Below, piece by piece: positions 20,882 through 30,432 of a stretch of 64,000 nt of DNA; the first letter of the stretch is position 1, and each line of letters opens with the position of its first letter. The stretch is taken from assembly GCF_003605195.1 (NCBI RefSeq), contig NZ_QYOS01000025.1, forward strand, positions 496,001 through 560,000. The letters are read 5' to 3'. The notes beneath the pieces are model-generated. The model saw only the letters and a list, made by a program, of their open reading frames with translations, was not told the DNA's origin and did no database searches. This DNA comes from Aurantiacibacter odishensis. GTDB lineage: Bacteria; Pseudomonadota; Alphaproteobacteria; Sphingomonadales; Sphingomonadaceae. The position numbers and the translations under genes are program-made.

Positions 20882-22030
20882 TCACGCCAGCGCGCTGCTG
20901 TCGATTTGCGCCAAGGAAGTGAGGCCGAGCATTGCCATCGTGCGCGAGGTTTCGTCCTTCAGCAGTTCGATTGCCCGCGTCGCTCCCGGCTCGCCCGCAG
21001 CTGCCATGCCGTAGAGCGTTGCCCGGCCGACCATTGCTCCTTCCGCGCCTAGCGCCAGCGCCTTTACCACGTCGCTGCCGCGCCGGATGCCGCTGTCGAG
21101 GAGCACGCTCATACCGCCCCCTACGGCGGCGGCGATCTCGGGCAGCGCATCGATGGCGGCAATCGAATGGTCGAGCGCCCGCGCGCCGTGGTTCGACACC
21201 ACGACCCCGTCAGCACCCGCTTGCTGCGCCAGGCAGGCATCTTCAGGGTGGAGGATGCCTTTCAGGACGAGCTTGCCCGGCCACATGTCGCGCAGCCTCT
21301 TAACGTCCTCCCAGTCGAGGTTGTCCTGTTTGAACAAGGCACCGGGCTTGGCACCGCGTACCACCGAGTGTTTCATTTCGTGCGGGAGGTTCGCTTGCTG
21401 CGGAAGTCCGCCTTCCAGCATGTAACGCCCGACGACGCTGGCAAACCAGCGCGGATGCGCCAGCATATCGGTCACATTCCGGCGGTTGAGCTGGAACGGC
21501 ATTCCGAAGCCGTTGCGCCACAGATATTCGCGGTTGGGCGGCACGGGCAGGTCGAGCGTGACGAACAACGCCTCGCAGCCCGCCTCGTGGGCGCGGCGAA
21601 CGACGTCGAACGAAAGTTCGCGGTTCTCCCACATGTATAGCTGGAACCAGCGCGTGCCCTCGATTTCGGCGAACTCCTCCACATCCATCGTGCTGGCGCT
21701 GGAAATGCAGAAGGGGATGCCCGCTTTCGCCGCTGCCCTGGCCAAGGCGAGATCGCCGCGATACCACATCATGCCTGCAGCACCTGTTGGCGCGATGGCG
21801 AAGGGCAAGGCGCTGGCAGAGCCGAGCAGGCTGGTGGAGAAGTCGATCCGGTCAACGTGGCGCAGCACGCGCGGGCGGAAGGTGATCCGCTCGAACGCCT
21901 CGCGATTGCGCGTCATGCCGGTCTCGTCCTCGACGCCGCGCTCCAGGTATTCCCACACGCCGTGGGGCAAACGCCTGCGCGCCAGCTTGCGCAGGTCCTC
22001 GATATTCCAGCAGTCTTGTAGGCTGCCCAC
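20882..22030 (-). CDS. FMN-dependent alpha-hydroxy acid dehydrogenase (LldD-like)
   Basis: This 382-residue TIM-barrel flavoprotein oxidises L-lactate or a related 2-hydroxy acid. The FMN and substrate residues are present: 'PFAIAPTGAAGMMW', 'FQLYMW', 'VTLDLPVPPNRE', the catalytic 'VSNHGARALD' and 'LLDSGIRRGSDVVKALALGA'. I place the start at the GTG of 22030, which shares a base with the stop of the SDR gene (TAGTG) and gives the normal family length; longer upstream readings are not homologous. Whether lactate, mandelate or glycolate is the substrate cannot be decided here. Confidence 0.9.
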   Translation of the reverse strand: MGSLQDCWNIEDLRKLARRRLPHGVWEYLERGVEDETGMTRNREAFERITFRPRVLRHVDRIDFSTSLLGSASALPFAIAPTGAAGMMWYRGDLALARAAAKAGIPFCISSASTMDVEEFAEIEGTRWFQLYMWENRELSFDVVRRAHEAGCEALFVTLDLPVPPNREYLWRNGFGMPFQLNRRNVTDMLAHPRWFASVVGRYMLEGGLPQQANLPHEMKHSVVRGAKPGALFKQDNLDWEDVKRLRDMWPGKLVLKGILHPEDACLAQQAGADGVVVSNHGARALDHSIAAIDALPEIAAAVGGGMSVLLDSGIRRGSDVVKALALGAEGAMVGRATLYGMAAAGEPGATRAIELLKDETSRTMAMLGLTSLAQIDSSALA

Positions 22031-22758
22031 TATCCGCGGCCGAGGAACGGCAGTTTGTTCTGCACCACCAATGCTTCGTAGAAGTTCAGGTGGTCGGGCA
22101 GGTCGCACATATGGACAATGACCTCGGCGATCTCCTCCGGCGTGGCCGCGAAGTTATCGGGCAGTTTCACAGAACCCGGCATGATCTCGGTTGCCACGAT
22201 GCCGGGATGGAAGATGGAAACGGCAATGTTGTTATCGCGGCCGTCCACCGCCAGCGCGTGGGTCAGACCCTGCAGGCCGAACTTGCTGGCGGTATAGCTG
22301 GGGCACTCGCTGCGGGGCACTTTGGCCGAGATCGATCCGACATTCACAATGCGGCCATGGCCACCCTTCAGGAAGATCGGCCAGACATGCTTGGCTCCCA
22401 GGAATGCGCTCGTAAGGTTGGTGTCTATGACCTTGTGCCAGTGTTCCAGCGAGGACTCGTGGACCGGCGTGTTCTCGGCGATGCCGGCATTGTTGATCAG
22501 CACATCGACCGTGCCGAACCGCTCCACTGCCTTGGCAAACAACCGCTCGACATCCGCTTCGCTGGTCACGTCGGTAACGACGGCAAGCGCCTCGCCGTCC
22601 AGCGCTTCCAGCTTCTCCACAAGTGCATCGAGGCGGTCCTGACGGCGGGCGGCAAGCACCACTTTCGCGCCCTTATTCACGAATTCGACCGCACAGGCCT
22701 CGCCAATGCCAGAACTCGCTCCCGTCACCACCGCAACGCGGCCATCAAGAATGCTCAT
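22030..22758 (-). CDS. Short-chain dehydrogenase/reductase
   Basis: This 242-residue Rossmann enzyme has the cofactor motif 'TGASSGIG' at residues 12-19, 'NNAGIAENTP' near 88 and the catalytic 'YTASK' (Y and K of the SDR triad) near 152. The arginine-rich 'AARRQDR' after strand 2 suggests NADP(H) preference. It is translationally coupled to the lldD-like gene downstream, so a hydroxy acid/keto acid interconversion is plausible. The ATG at 22758 matches the family N-terminus. Confidence 0.9.
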   Translation of the reverse strand: MSILDGRVAVVTGASSGIGEACAVEFVNKGAKVVLAARRQDRLDALVEKLEALDGEALAVVTDVTSEADVERLFAKAVERFGTVDVLINNAGIAENTPVHESSLEHWHKVIDTNLTSAFLGAKHVWPIFLKGGHGRIVNVGSISAKVPRSECPSYTASKFGLQGLTHALAVDGRDNNIAVSIFHPGIVATEIMPGSVKLPDNFAATPEEIAEVIVHMCDLPDHLNFYEALVVQNKLPFLGRG

Positions 22759-22904
22759 TGACTTTGCTCTCCCATATCCACTGCCTGTTGGCGAATGAGC
22801 GTGGACCAAGTCAACATGCTATCGCTTCAGAACGGGTCTTGGCATTCGCAATTCTTTGCCTAGTCTGCACGCTTCGCATCAGCGGCAACGGGGAGACAAC
22901 ATCG

Positions 22905-23384
22905 ATGGCACTTCGCAATACCGGACTGGCAATGGCTGTCCTGATCGCTCTGACAGCTTGCGGTTCGAACGGGGAGACAGCGTCCAGCGATACGCCCGAG
23001 CCCGCCGTGATCGGCGAACGGCAGGATAATTTCGAGGAAATCGGGGATGCCTTTCGCGTGATCCGCGGCGAACTGGAAAACGATGCGCCGGACATGGCGG
23101 TGATCTCCGCCAACGCGGAAATCATCAATGCCAATGCCATGAATATCGAAGGACACTTCCCGCCGGGCACCGGTATGGACGATGGTTACGACAGTGAGGC
23201 GCTGGCAACGATCTGGGAACGCCCGGAAGAGTTTGCCGCCGCGCACGAACGTCTCGTCTCGGCCAGCGCGGCTTTCCTCGAAACGGCCGATGCCGGCGAC
23301 GCCGCGGCCGTGGCCGAGGGTGTTCCCGAACTCGGAGGCGCCTGCAAGAATTGCCACGACACCTTCCGCCTCGATGACGAGTGA
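22905..23384 (+). CDS. Cytochrome c-prime-type lipoprotein
   Basis: This 159-residue exported protein has a lipobox at 'LIALTAC' (residues about 15-21) and a C-terminal haem-binding motif C147-K-N-C150-H151. The preceding helices match the four-helix cytochrome c-prime family, which binds haem near the C-terminus. A GGGGAG site precedes the ATG. It overlaps the cytochrome b561 gene by 11 nt, so the two probably form one electron-transfer unit. Confidence 0.87.
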   Translation: MALRNTGLAMAVLIALTACGSNGETASSDTPEPAVIGERQDNFEEIGDAFRVIRGELENDAPDMAVISANAEIINANAMNIEGHFPPGTGMDDGYDSEALATIWERPEEFAAAHERLVSASAAFLETADAGDAAAVAEGVPELGGACKNCHDTFRLDDE

Positions 23385-24033
23385 TACCGTGAAGGTGTGG
23401 GACGGCTGGATACGGTTGTTCCACTGGACGATCGTCCTGATCATCCCTGCCATGTGGTGGACGGCCGAAAACGGCGAGATGACGTGGCACATGCGCCTTG
23501 GCACCGTGCTGCTGGCGCTGCTGCTGTTCCGCATCCTGTGGGGTTTCTTCGGCAGTTCGACCGCTCGTTTCGGGTCCTTCGTGAAAGGGCCGGGTGCCGT
23601 TATATCCTACCTGACTGGCAACAGGCGCGAGGGGGCAGCAGGAATCGGCCACAACCCGGCTGGCGGGTGGAGCGTTCTGGTGCTGCTGGGGGTGATGCTG
23701 GCGCAAGTCGGTCTGGGACTGTTTTCGGGCGATCCCTATGACGGCGCAACAGGGCCACTCAATCACATCGTCGGCGCGATGACGGCAGGCTGGATGACGG
23801 ACTGGCACGAGATCGGCTTCAACGTGCTCTTAAGCCTCATTGCATTGCACATCGCTGCGATACTCTACTATCTCCTCGTGAAGCATGAGAACCTCGTGAC
23901 GCCGATGGTGACGGGAAAGCGTGAAGGGCAGGCAGAAACCGGCGGCATCGAGAGCGCTTCGCTGATGCGAGCAGTGGTGTGCTTCGCCGTCGCAGCCGCC
24001 GTTCCGATCTGGATCTGGTTCGTCGCAGACTGA
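23374..24033 (+). CDS. Cytochrome b561-type membrane protein
   Basis: This 219-residue protein has four main transmembrane helices with the histidines expected for two b haems ('RLFHWTIVL', 'TWHMRLGTVL', 'DWHEIGFNVLL', 'ALHIAAILYYLLV'), plus a C-terminal hydrophobic helix. It belongs to the bacterial cytochrome b/b561 family that exchanges electrons between quinones and periplasmic cytochromes. Its start lies inside the end of the cytochrome c-prime gene, its likely partner. Confidence 0.9.
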   Translation: MTSDTVKVWDGWIRLFHWTIVLIIPAMWWTAENGEMTWHMRLGTVLLALLLFRILWGFFGSSTARFGSFVKGPGAVISYLTGNRREGAAGIGHNPAGGWSVLVLLGVMLAQVGLGLFSGDPYDGATGPLNHIVGAMTAGWMTDWHEIGFNVLLSLIALHIAAILYYLLVKHENLVTPMVTGKREGQAETGGIESASLMRAVVCFAVAAAVPIWIWFVAD

Positions 24034-24057
24034 CTTTGGCCTTTTGGGAGGCATACG

Positions 24058-24279
24058 ATGGCCAAGGGCAACGTTAATGGGCCGCTGGGTCCGATCATGT
24101 TCGCGCTGTTGCTCGGGATCGCGGCATTCATGGTCTACGCCGCAAACAATCCGGAAATGGCGGGCTGGTTCGATCGACCGACGGACTTCTACGATAACAG
24201 CTTCGAGAAAGTTGGCTACTCGCTGCTGTTTGCCATCGTGGCGTCGGCGTTAATCAGGATCTTCTGGCGCAGGCCATGA
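24058..24279 (+). CDS. Small two-helix membrane protein
   Basis: This 73-residue protein has a transmembrane helix at residues about 12-29 ('IMFALLLGIAAFMVYAA'), a loop and a second helix near 52-69. I do not recognise the family. GGGAGG lies 6 nt before the ATG, a strong ribosome-binding site. It lies 24 bp after the cytochrome b561 gene and may be an accessory subunit of that pair. Confidence 0.65.
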   Translation: MAKGNVNGPLGPIMFALLLGIAAFMVYAANNPEMAGWFDRPTDFYDNSFEKVGYSLLFAIVASALIRIFWRRP

Positions 24280-24368
24280 GCGATGCTTTGCCGATCTATG
24301 GTGAGGGAAACACTTACGGGTCGCGTCCCCGAAGTCGCCCTGAATAGCGTCTTGGACAATAAGGGGGG

Positions 24369-24444
<76 letters not shown>

Positions 24445-24553
24445 ATACCGGCGTTGCCGATAGTCCCCTAGTTCGCCTCGGCTGATTCGCATCCGCGAGT
24501 CGGCGGGGGAGGCGCTCAAATAGCGATTGTTGCGGGCGTGTAAAGGGCCTGTT

Positions 24554-25672
24554 TCACAAACCCGACGACGTGGAGTGTCGGTTCCACCGCTCGACCATCA
24601 TCAGCGCCCCCACGCAGATCATGTTCGTCATCATCGAAGAGCCGCCATGGCTCATGAAGGGTAGCGGAATCCCGACCACGGGAGCGAGGCCCATCACCAT
24701 CATCAGGTTGACCGCGACGTAAAAGAAGATCGTCGCCGTCATCCCGCCTGCCAGCAGCCTGGAGAAGCGCGTCGTAGCCTCGCGCGCTGTGATCAGGCCC
24801 CAGCGCAGGACGATACCGAACACCAGCAGGACGAACAGACCGCCGATCAGCCCCCATTCCTCCGCCATTGTGGCGAAGACGAAATCGGTGTGGGGCTCAG
24901 GCAGGTAGTCGAGCTGGCTCTGGGAGCCTTCGCCGAAGCCCTTGCCGAACAGGCCTCCCGACCCGATGGCAATCTTCGACTGGATGATGTGGTAGCCGCT
25001 GCCCTGCGGATCGCTGGCCGGATCGAGGAAGGTCAGAACGCGCTGTTGCTGGTAAGGCTGCAATCCAAAGAAATAGGCCAGCGGGATCAGGAAGAGCGCT
25101 GCGATACCCCCGCCGATGAACCATTTCTGTGGTATCCCCGCGAGGAACATCACCACCACGCCGCCGAATGCGATCGCGAGCGACGTACCGAGGTCGGGTT
25201 GCAGCAGGACGAGTCCCATCGGCACCACGATGATGCCTGCGGGTACGAGAAGGGCACGCCAGCTTCCGATCATGCCGACCGGCATGGAATGGAAGAATGC
25301 AGCCAGGATCAGGACAATGCCGGGCTTCATCAGCTCCGACGGCTGGAGGCGCATGAAGCCCAGCTCGAGCCATCGCTGGCTGCCACCGCCCAGTTGTCCC
25401 ACCGCTTCCACCGCTACCAGCAGCAAGAGCACGACAACGTAGACCGGTACGGCTGCGAGCCTAGCCCAGTCCTCCGGAAAATAGGACATGACCAGGGCCA
25501 TGACCAGAAAGACACCGAACCGGATAAGGTGCGAGTCGGCATAGGGGCTGAAGGAGCCGCCCCCCGCCGAATGCAGCACGGCTGCACCAAACGCGACGAG
25601 CAGGGTGAGCGGGATGACGACGCGCCAGGGGAATTCCGCGATGGGTGCGGGCAGGCTCATCTCGCCTCTCAT
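24554..25672 (-). CDS. rodA: Rod shape-determining glycosyltransferase RodA
   Basis: This 372-residue SEDS-family membrane protein polymerises lipid II glycan strands during lateral wall growth. About ten hydrophobic segments are present. Conserved family stretches include 'GGSQRWLELGFMRLQPSELMK', 'LLQPDLGTSLAI' and 'PLPFMSHGGSSM'. The ATG at 25672 overlaps the mrdA stop as ATGA; an alternative ATG is 12 nt later. It is the last gene of the mreB-mreC-mreD-mrdA-rodA operon. Confidence 0.96.
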   Translation of the reverse strand: MRGEMSLPAPIAEFPWRVVIPLTLLVAFGAAVLHSAGGGSFSPYADSHLIRFGVFLVMALVMSYFPEDWARLAAVPVYVVVLLLLVAVEAVGQLGGGSQRWLELGFMRLQPSELMKPGIVLILAAFFHSMPVGMIGSWRALLVPAGIIVVPMGLVLLQPDLGTSLAIAFGGVVVMFLAGIPQKWFIGGGIAALFLIPLAYFFGLQPYQQQRVLTFLDPASDPQGSGYHIIQSKIAIGSGGLFGKGFGEGSQSQLDYLPEPHTDFVFATMAEEWGLIGGLFVLLVFGIVLRWGLITAREATTRFSRLLAGGMTATIFFYVAVNLMMVMGLAPVVGIPLPFMSHGGSSMMTNMICVGALMMVERWNRHSTSSGL

Positions 25673-27690
25673 GTCGAGGACTCCTCGGAGCGGGGATTCG
25701 CTTCCTCTCGCGGCGCGAACACCGTGCTGTCCGCCTCTTCCGGGCCAGAATAGGCCGCGCGCGCCTCGGCATCCACCTGCTCTGCCAGAGTGACAGGGGG
25801 AGGGGCGGGCGGCAGATCGACCCCGGCGGCCGAGGCATAGGCCTGGTACTGCGCGTCGAGCCGCTGCTGGGCCGTCCCGCCCCATTGCTCCTCTAGAGCA
25901 TGGAGAGCGTCGAGGCCCTTCTGTGGGTCGAGCAGGAAGGTCATCACGTCGCGGGCAACGGGATAGGCCGCGCCCGAGCCGCCGCCGTGTTCGATCACGA
26001 CAGCGCCCGCGTAGCGCGGGTTGTCGAAGGGCGCGAAGAACACGAACAGGCCGTGGTCGCGGTATTTCCAAGGGCCTGAGCGACCGTCCGACACACTCAG
26101 GCTCACCACCTGCGCCGTACCGGTCTTGCCTGCCAGCAGGATGTTCTCCAGCGGCAGGCGCGCGCGGCCCGCGGTGCCTGGCCCGTTGACCACGTCGCTC
26201 ATTGCCTGGCGCACGTATTCTATCTCGTCCCGGCGATAGTTCATGGAGGCGAACTGCGGGGCCGTCGCCGATTTGATCAGCGACGGATTTACGCTCATGC
26301 CCGTGGCGATGCGTGCGGTCATTACTGCGAGTTGCAGGGGGCTCGTCAGGTAGTAGCCCTGGCCGATGGACGCGTTGACGGTGTCGTAGGGCTGCCACTC
26401 GCGGCCGTACTTCTCCAGCTTCCAGGCAGGGTCCGGCACGGTTCCGTAGAACTGGCTGGCCACCGGCAGGTCGAATTGCTGGCCAAGGCCGAATTGCCGC
26501 GCATAGGCGGCGACCTTGTCGAAGCCCACCTGCTGGGCAAAGTGGTAGTAGTAGCTGTCACAGCTCTGGTAGATGGCCTTGGCCATATCCACCGTGCCGT
26601 GATTGCTCCAGCAATTGAAGAAGCGGTTGCCGATGCGTCGCCCGCCGCCGCAGGAGATCGTTTCGGAAGGATCGACCCCTTCGTGCATGAAGGCCATGGA
26701 GTGCATGGGCTTTACCGTGGAGCCGGGCGGGTAGAGACCCTTCAGTGTCTTGTTGCGCAAGGGCACGCGGTCGTTGCCTTGCAGCATGGCAAATTCGACG
26801 CGGCCGATACCGTCGGAAAAGCTGTTGGGATCGAAGCTGGGCATGGAGGCCATGCACAGCAGTTCGCCGGTCAGGCAATCCATCACGACGACGGAGCCGG
26901 ATTCCAGCCCGAGGCGACGCGCCGCATAATCCTGTAGCGGGCCGTCGATCGTCAAATGAACGGCGTTGCCCTGCACATCCTCGCGCGTTTCCAGATCGCG
27001 CACGATGCGGCCGGAGGCGGTGACTTCCACGCGGCGTGCGCCGGGTTCGCCGCGCAATTCCTGCTCGAACTGCTGCTCGATCCCGTCCTTGCCCAGCTTG
27101 AACCCGGGAGTGAGCAGCAGCGGCTGCGGGTCGGCGTCGTATTCCTCGCGGCTGGGCGCGCCCACATAGCCAAGTAGGTGCCCTACCGATGCGCCGGTAG
27201 GATAGAAGCGCGAATAGCCGCGTTGGGGTATGACGCCCGGAAGCTCGGGAATGCGAACGCTGACGGCGGCGAATTTCTCGTAATCCAGCCCGTTCGCGAC
27301 CGGCACGGCGGCGAAACCACGCGATTCATCCAGCCGGTCGCGAAGGTCTGCCTTCTCCGGCTCGGTGAAGTCCAGCAGTTCTGCCAGCATCTCCACGGTG
27401 GCATCGGGATCTTCGAGCCTTTCGGGAATGATGTCGACTCGGAAATCCGCGCGGTTGGACGCGAGGGGAGAGCCGTTGCGATCGAGAATCCAGCCACGGC
27501 GGGGCGGGATCAGGGTGAGGTTCACCCGATTGCTCTCCGCCTCCATCTCGTATTTCTCGTTCTCGGCAACGGCGATGTAACCCATGCGCGCAGCCAGCAG
27601 CAGCCCGATGCCGCCCTGGATCGAGCCAACAACGAAACTGCGCCTGTCAAAAGTCTGCTTGAGGGAATTCGACGTGAGTTTGCGGTCCAT
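25669..27690 (-). CDS. mrdA: Penicillin-binding protein 2 (elongasome transpeptidase)
   Basis: This 673-residue class B PBP cross-links peptidoglycan for rod elongation. There is one N-terminal membrane anchor near residues 17-38, a pedestal domain beginning with 'IPPRRGWILDRNG', and a transpeptidase domain with the nucleophile in 'PGSTVKP', the second motif 'SCDSYYYH' (SxD) and 'KTGTAQ'. The proline-rich C-terminal tail of about 60 residues is an extension. It overlaps rodA by 4 nt and follows mreD by 3 bp. Confidence 0.97.
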   Translation of the reverse strand: MDRKLTSNSLKQTFDRRSFVVGSIQGGIGLLLAARMGYIAVAENEKYEMEAESNRVNLTLIPPRRGWILDRNGSPLASNRADFRVDIIPERLEDPDATVEMLAELLDFTEPEKADLRDRLDESRGFAAVPVANGLDYEKFAAVSVRIPELPGVIPQRGYSRFYPTGASVGHLLGYVGAPSREEYDADPQPLLLTPGFKLGKDGIEQQFEQELRGEPGARRVEVTASGRIVRDLETREDVQGNAVHLTIDGPLQDYAARRLGLESGSVVVMDCLTGELLCMASMPSFDPNSFSDGIGRVEFAMLQGNDRVPLRNKTLKGLYPPGSTVKPMHSMAFMHEGVDPSETISCGGGRRIGNRFFNCWSNHGTVDMAKAIYQSCDSYYYHFAQQVGFDKVAAYARQFGLGQQFDLPVASQFYGTVPDPAWKLEKYGREWQPYDTVNASIGQGYYLTSPLQLAVMTARIATGMSVNPSLIKSATAPQFASMNYRRDEIEYVRQAMSDVVNGPGTAGRARLPLENILLAGKTGTAQVVSLSVSDGRSGPWKYRDHGLFVFFAPFDNPRYAGAVVIEHGGGSGAAYPVARDVMTFLLDPQKGLDALHALEEQWGGTAQQRLDAQYQAYASAAGVDLPPAPPPVTLAEQVDAEARAAYSGPEEADSTVFAPREEANPRSEESST

Positions 27691-27693
27691 GGC

Positions 27694-28248
27694 TCAGCCG
27701 ATGCGCCTCACACGCGTCAATCGCACTCTGTCTAGAAGGGAAACCATCTTTGCTACAATGGGAAAGGCAATGACAGAGAGCAAGAGCTGCGGCATCAGCA
27801 GGGCAAGTTGCCGAAAGCCGATGGAAGCGCCTGAAAACAATGCGCTGAAGAGCAGGAAGACGGGAACGAACAGGGCCGCGACCAGCCAGTCCTGCCAGAA
27901 ACTGCGCCAGGGGAAACGGATTTCCAGCAGCTCCAGCGCGATCATCGTTACAGAAAACAGCAGTATCCCGCTGCCGACTGGCTGGCCGGAATAAAGGTCA
28001 TTGAACAGGCCGAGCGGCAGACCCGCCCACATCGGCAAGAGGCCGGGGCGCAACATGCGCCAGGCGAGCAACAGCAGATAACCAAGTGGCGGCAGGATCG
28101 GAGCAGGGGCAATAACGGGCAGCAACGGCGTGAGGGAGCCGAGCATGATGGTGAGCCAGGGCAATCCGTAAGCGAGAACCGGCGAATGGTCGCGATTGAT
28201 CTTGCTGCCGTAGGCGTCGCGCCGCGCGTTGGGGGCAAGCCGCTCCAT
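27694..28248 (-). CDS. mreD: Rod shape-determining protein MreD
   Basis: This 184-residue integral membrane protein has five to six hydrophobic helices and the usual 'LPMWAGLPLGLFNDLYSGQPVG' central motif. It is part of the MreBCD-PBP2-RodA elongasome. The family is poorly conserved, so the call rests on hydrophobic profile plus position between mreC and mrdA. Its ATG shares a base with the mreC stop (TAATG). Confidence 0.92.
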   Translation of the reverse strand: MERLAPNARRDAYGSKINRDHSPVLAYGLPWLTIMLGSLTPLLPVIAPAPILPPLGYLLLLAWRMLRPGLLPMWAGLPLGLFNDLYSGQPVGSGILLFSVTMIALELLEIRFPWRSFWQDWLVAALFVPVFLLFSALFSGASIGFRQLALLMPQLLLSVIAFPIVAKMVSLLDRVRLTRVRRIG

Positions 28249-29171
28249 TACTCTCCAGCCTGCCCTGACGCGGACTCAGGCCCGGCCTCGAGCTCGGAAT
28301 CGAGCGGGAGTTCCATGTCCCTTACCACGTCACCCTGCCAGATCGGCTTGACGATCACGACATCGGTCGCGGCGGGATTGCTCAGCAACTGGCCGATGGC
28401 CCCGTCGTCGGTCACTTCGGTCACCATGGCGACGGCAGTACCCGGATGGAACAGGCCGCCCGCGCCCGAAGTCACGAAGATGTCGCCTTCCTCAAGCGGA
28501 TTGATGCCGAGGTTGATAAGGCGAATGCGCAGGGAGCCGTCGGCGCGGCCTTCTGCAAAGGCCACGACGTTGTCGGTCGCGCGGCGAACGGGAACGACGC
28601 TATCGGTGTCCGTCAGCAGCAGGACGCGCGAGGTGTTGGCGCCCACTTCCAGCACGCGGCCGACAAGGCCCAGCGGGGAAGTGACCGGCATTCCCGGCTC
28701 GACACCATCACGCCTGCCTGCGGACAGGTAGGCGAAGCGCCGCGCGCTGCTGGAGGTCGAGCCGATCAGCCGCGCGGTTGTAACAGGCTCCACGTCGCCC
28801 TCGGCCAGTTCCAGCACGGCACGCAGTCGCTGGTTTTCCTGCTCCAGCGCGCGGGCTTCCGCCAGTCGCACACGGGCGATGCGGATTTCTTCCTCCAGCT
28901 CGGCATTCTTGCTGCCAGCGTCATAGTATCCGGCAATAGCTTCGAAGAAGTTGCGCGAACCCACGCGGCCGGCCGCGCCGACTTCGCCCACGGGTGCCGC
29001 GGCATCGCTCGCCATGGAGCGCAAGCCGTTGAACGTCCCGGGGCGCCAAAGCGATATCGCGAGCAGCAAGGCACCCAGCGTGGCACCAAGACCGGCAGCA
29101 AGATACCCGGCGAACAGCCCCAGCTGCGCCTTCTTGTTCGATCCTGCTCTCTTAGCCGATGGCGGCGCCAT
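28248..29171 (-). CDS. mreC: Rod shape-determining protein MreC
   Basis: This 307-residue bitopic protein has a membrane helix at about residues 18-40, a coiled coil around 80-115 and the periplasmic beta domain with 'YLSAGRRDGVEPGMPVTSPLGLVG', 'VLLLTDTDSVVPV' and 'GDIFVTSGAGGLFHPG'. MreC activates PBP2 and scaffolds the elongasome. The acidic C-terminal tail after about residue 280 is variable in the family. It lies 31 bp downstream of mreB. Confidence 0.95.
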   Translation of the reverse strand: MAPPSAKRAGSNKKAQLGLFAGYLAAGLGATLGALLLAISLWRPGTFNGLRSMASDAAAPVGEVGAAGRVGSRNFFEAIAGYYDAGSKNAELEEEIRIARVRLAEARALEQENQRLRAVLELAEGDVEPVTTARLIGSTSSSARRFAYLSAGRRDGVEPGMPVTSPLGLVGRVLEVGANTSRVLLLTDTDSVVPVRRATDNVVAFAEGRADGSLRIRLINLGINPLEEGDIFVTSGAGGLFHPGTAVAMVTEVTDDGAIGQLLSNPAATDVVIVKPIWQGDVVRDMELPLDSELEAGPESASGQAGE

Positions 29172-29202
29172 AACCGCCGATACCTCCAGTAACTTGCGTC
29201 GA

Positions 29203-30264
<1,062 letters not shown>

Positions 30265-30277
30265 TTAGGAAAGCTTG

Positions 30278-30306
30278 GTGGCGGAGAGACTCCGCACATC
30301 CGCCAC
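30278..30306 (-). other. Hairpin in the mreB leader
   Basis: The perfect arms GTGGCGGA and TCCGCCAC are separated by 13 nt, 29-57 nt upstream of the mreB start. It could be a 5' UTR stem that affects stability or translation. No known riboswitch is recognised. Confidence 0.35.
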
Positions 30307-30432
30307 AGGTGTTCAGGAATTGGCGGGTCTTTAACGCCTGATTGCAGCAAAGGCCAAAAAATTTGTCGACAAAGACGCAGTTTTGCCCCGGTTTGCCTCG
30401 AAAATGCGGCAACTGGCCGATAGGATAGCCCG

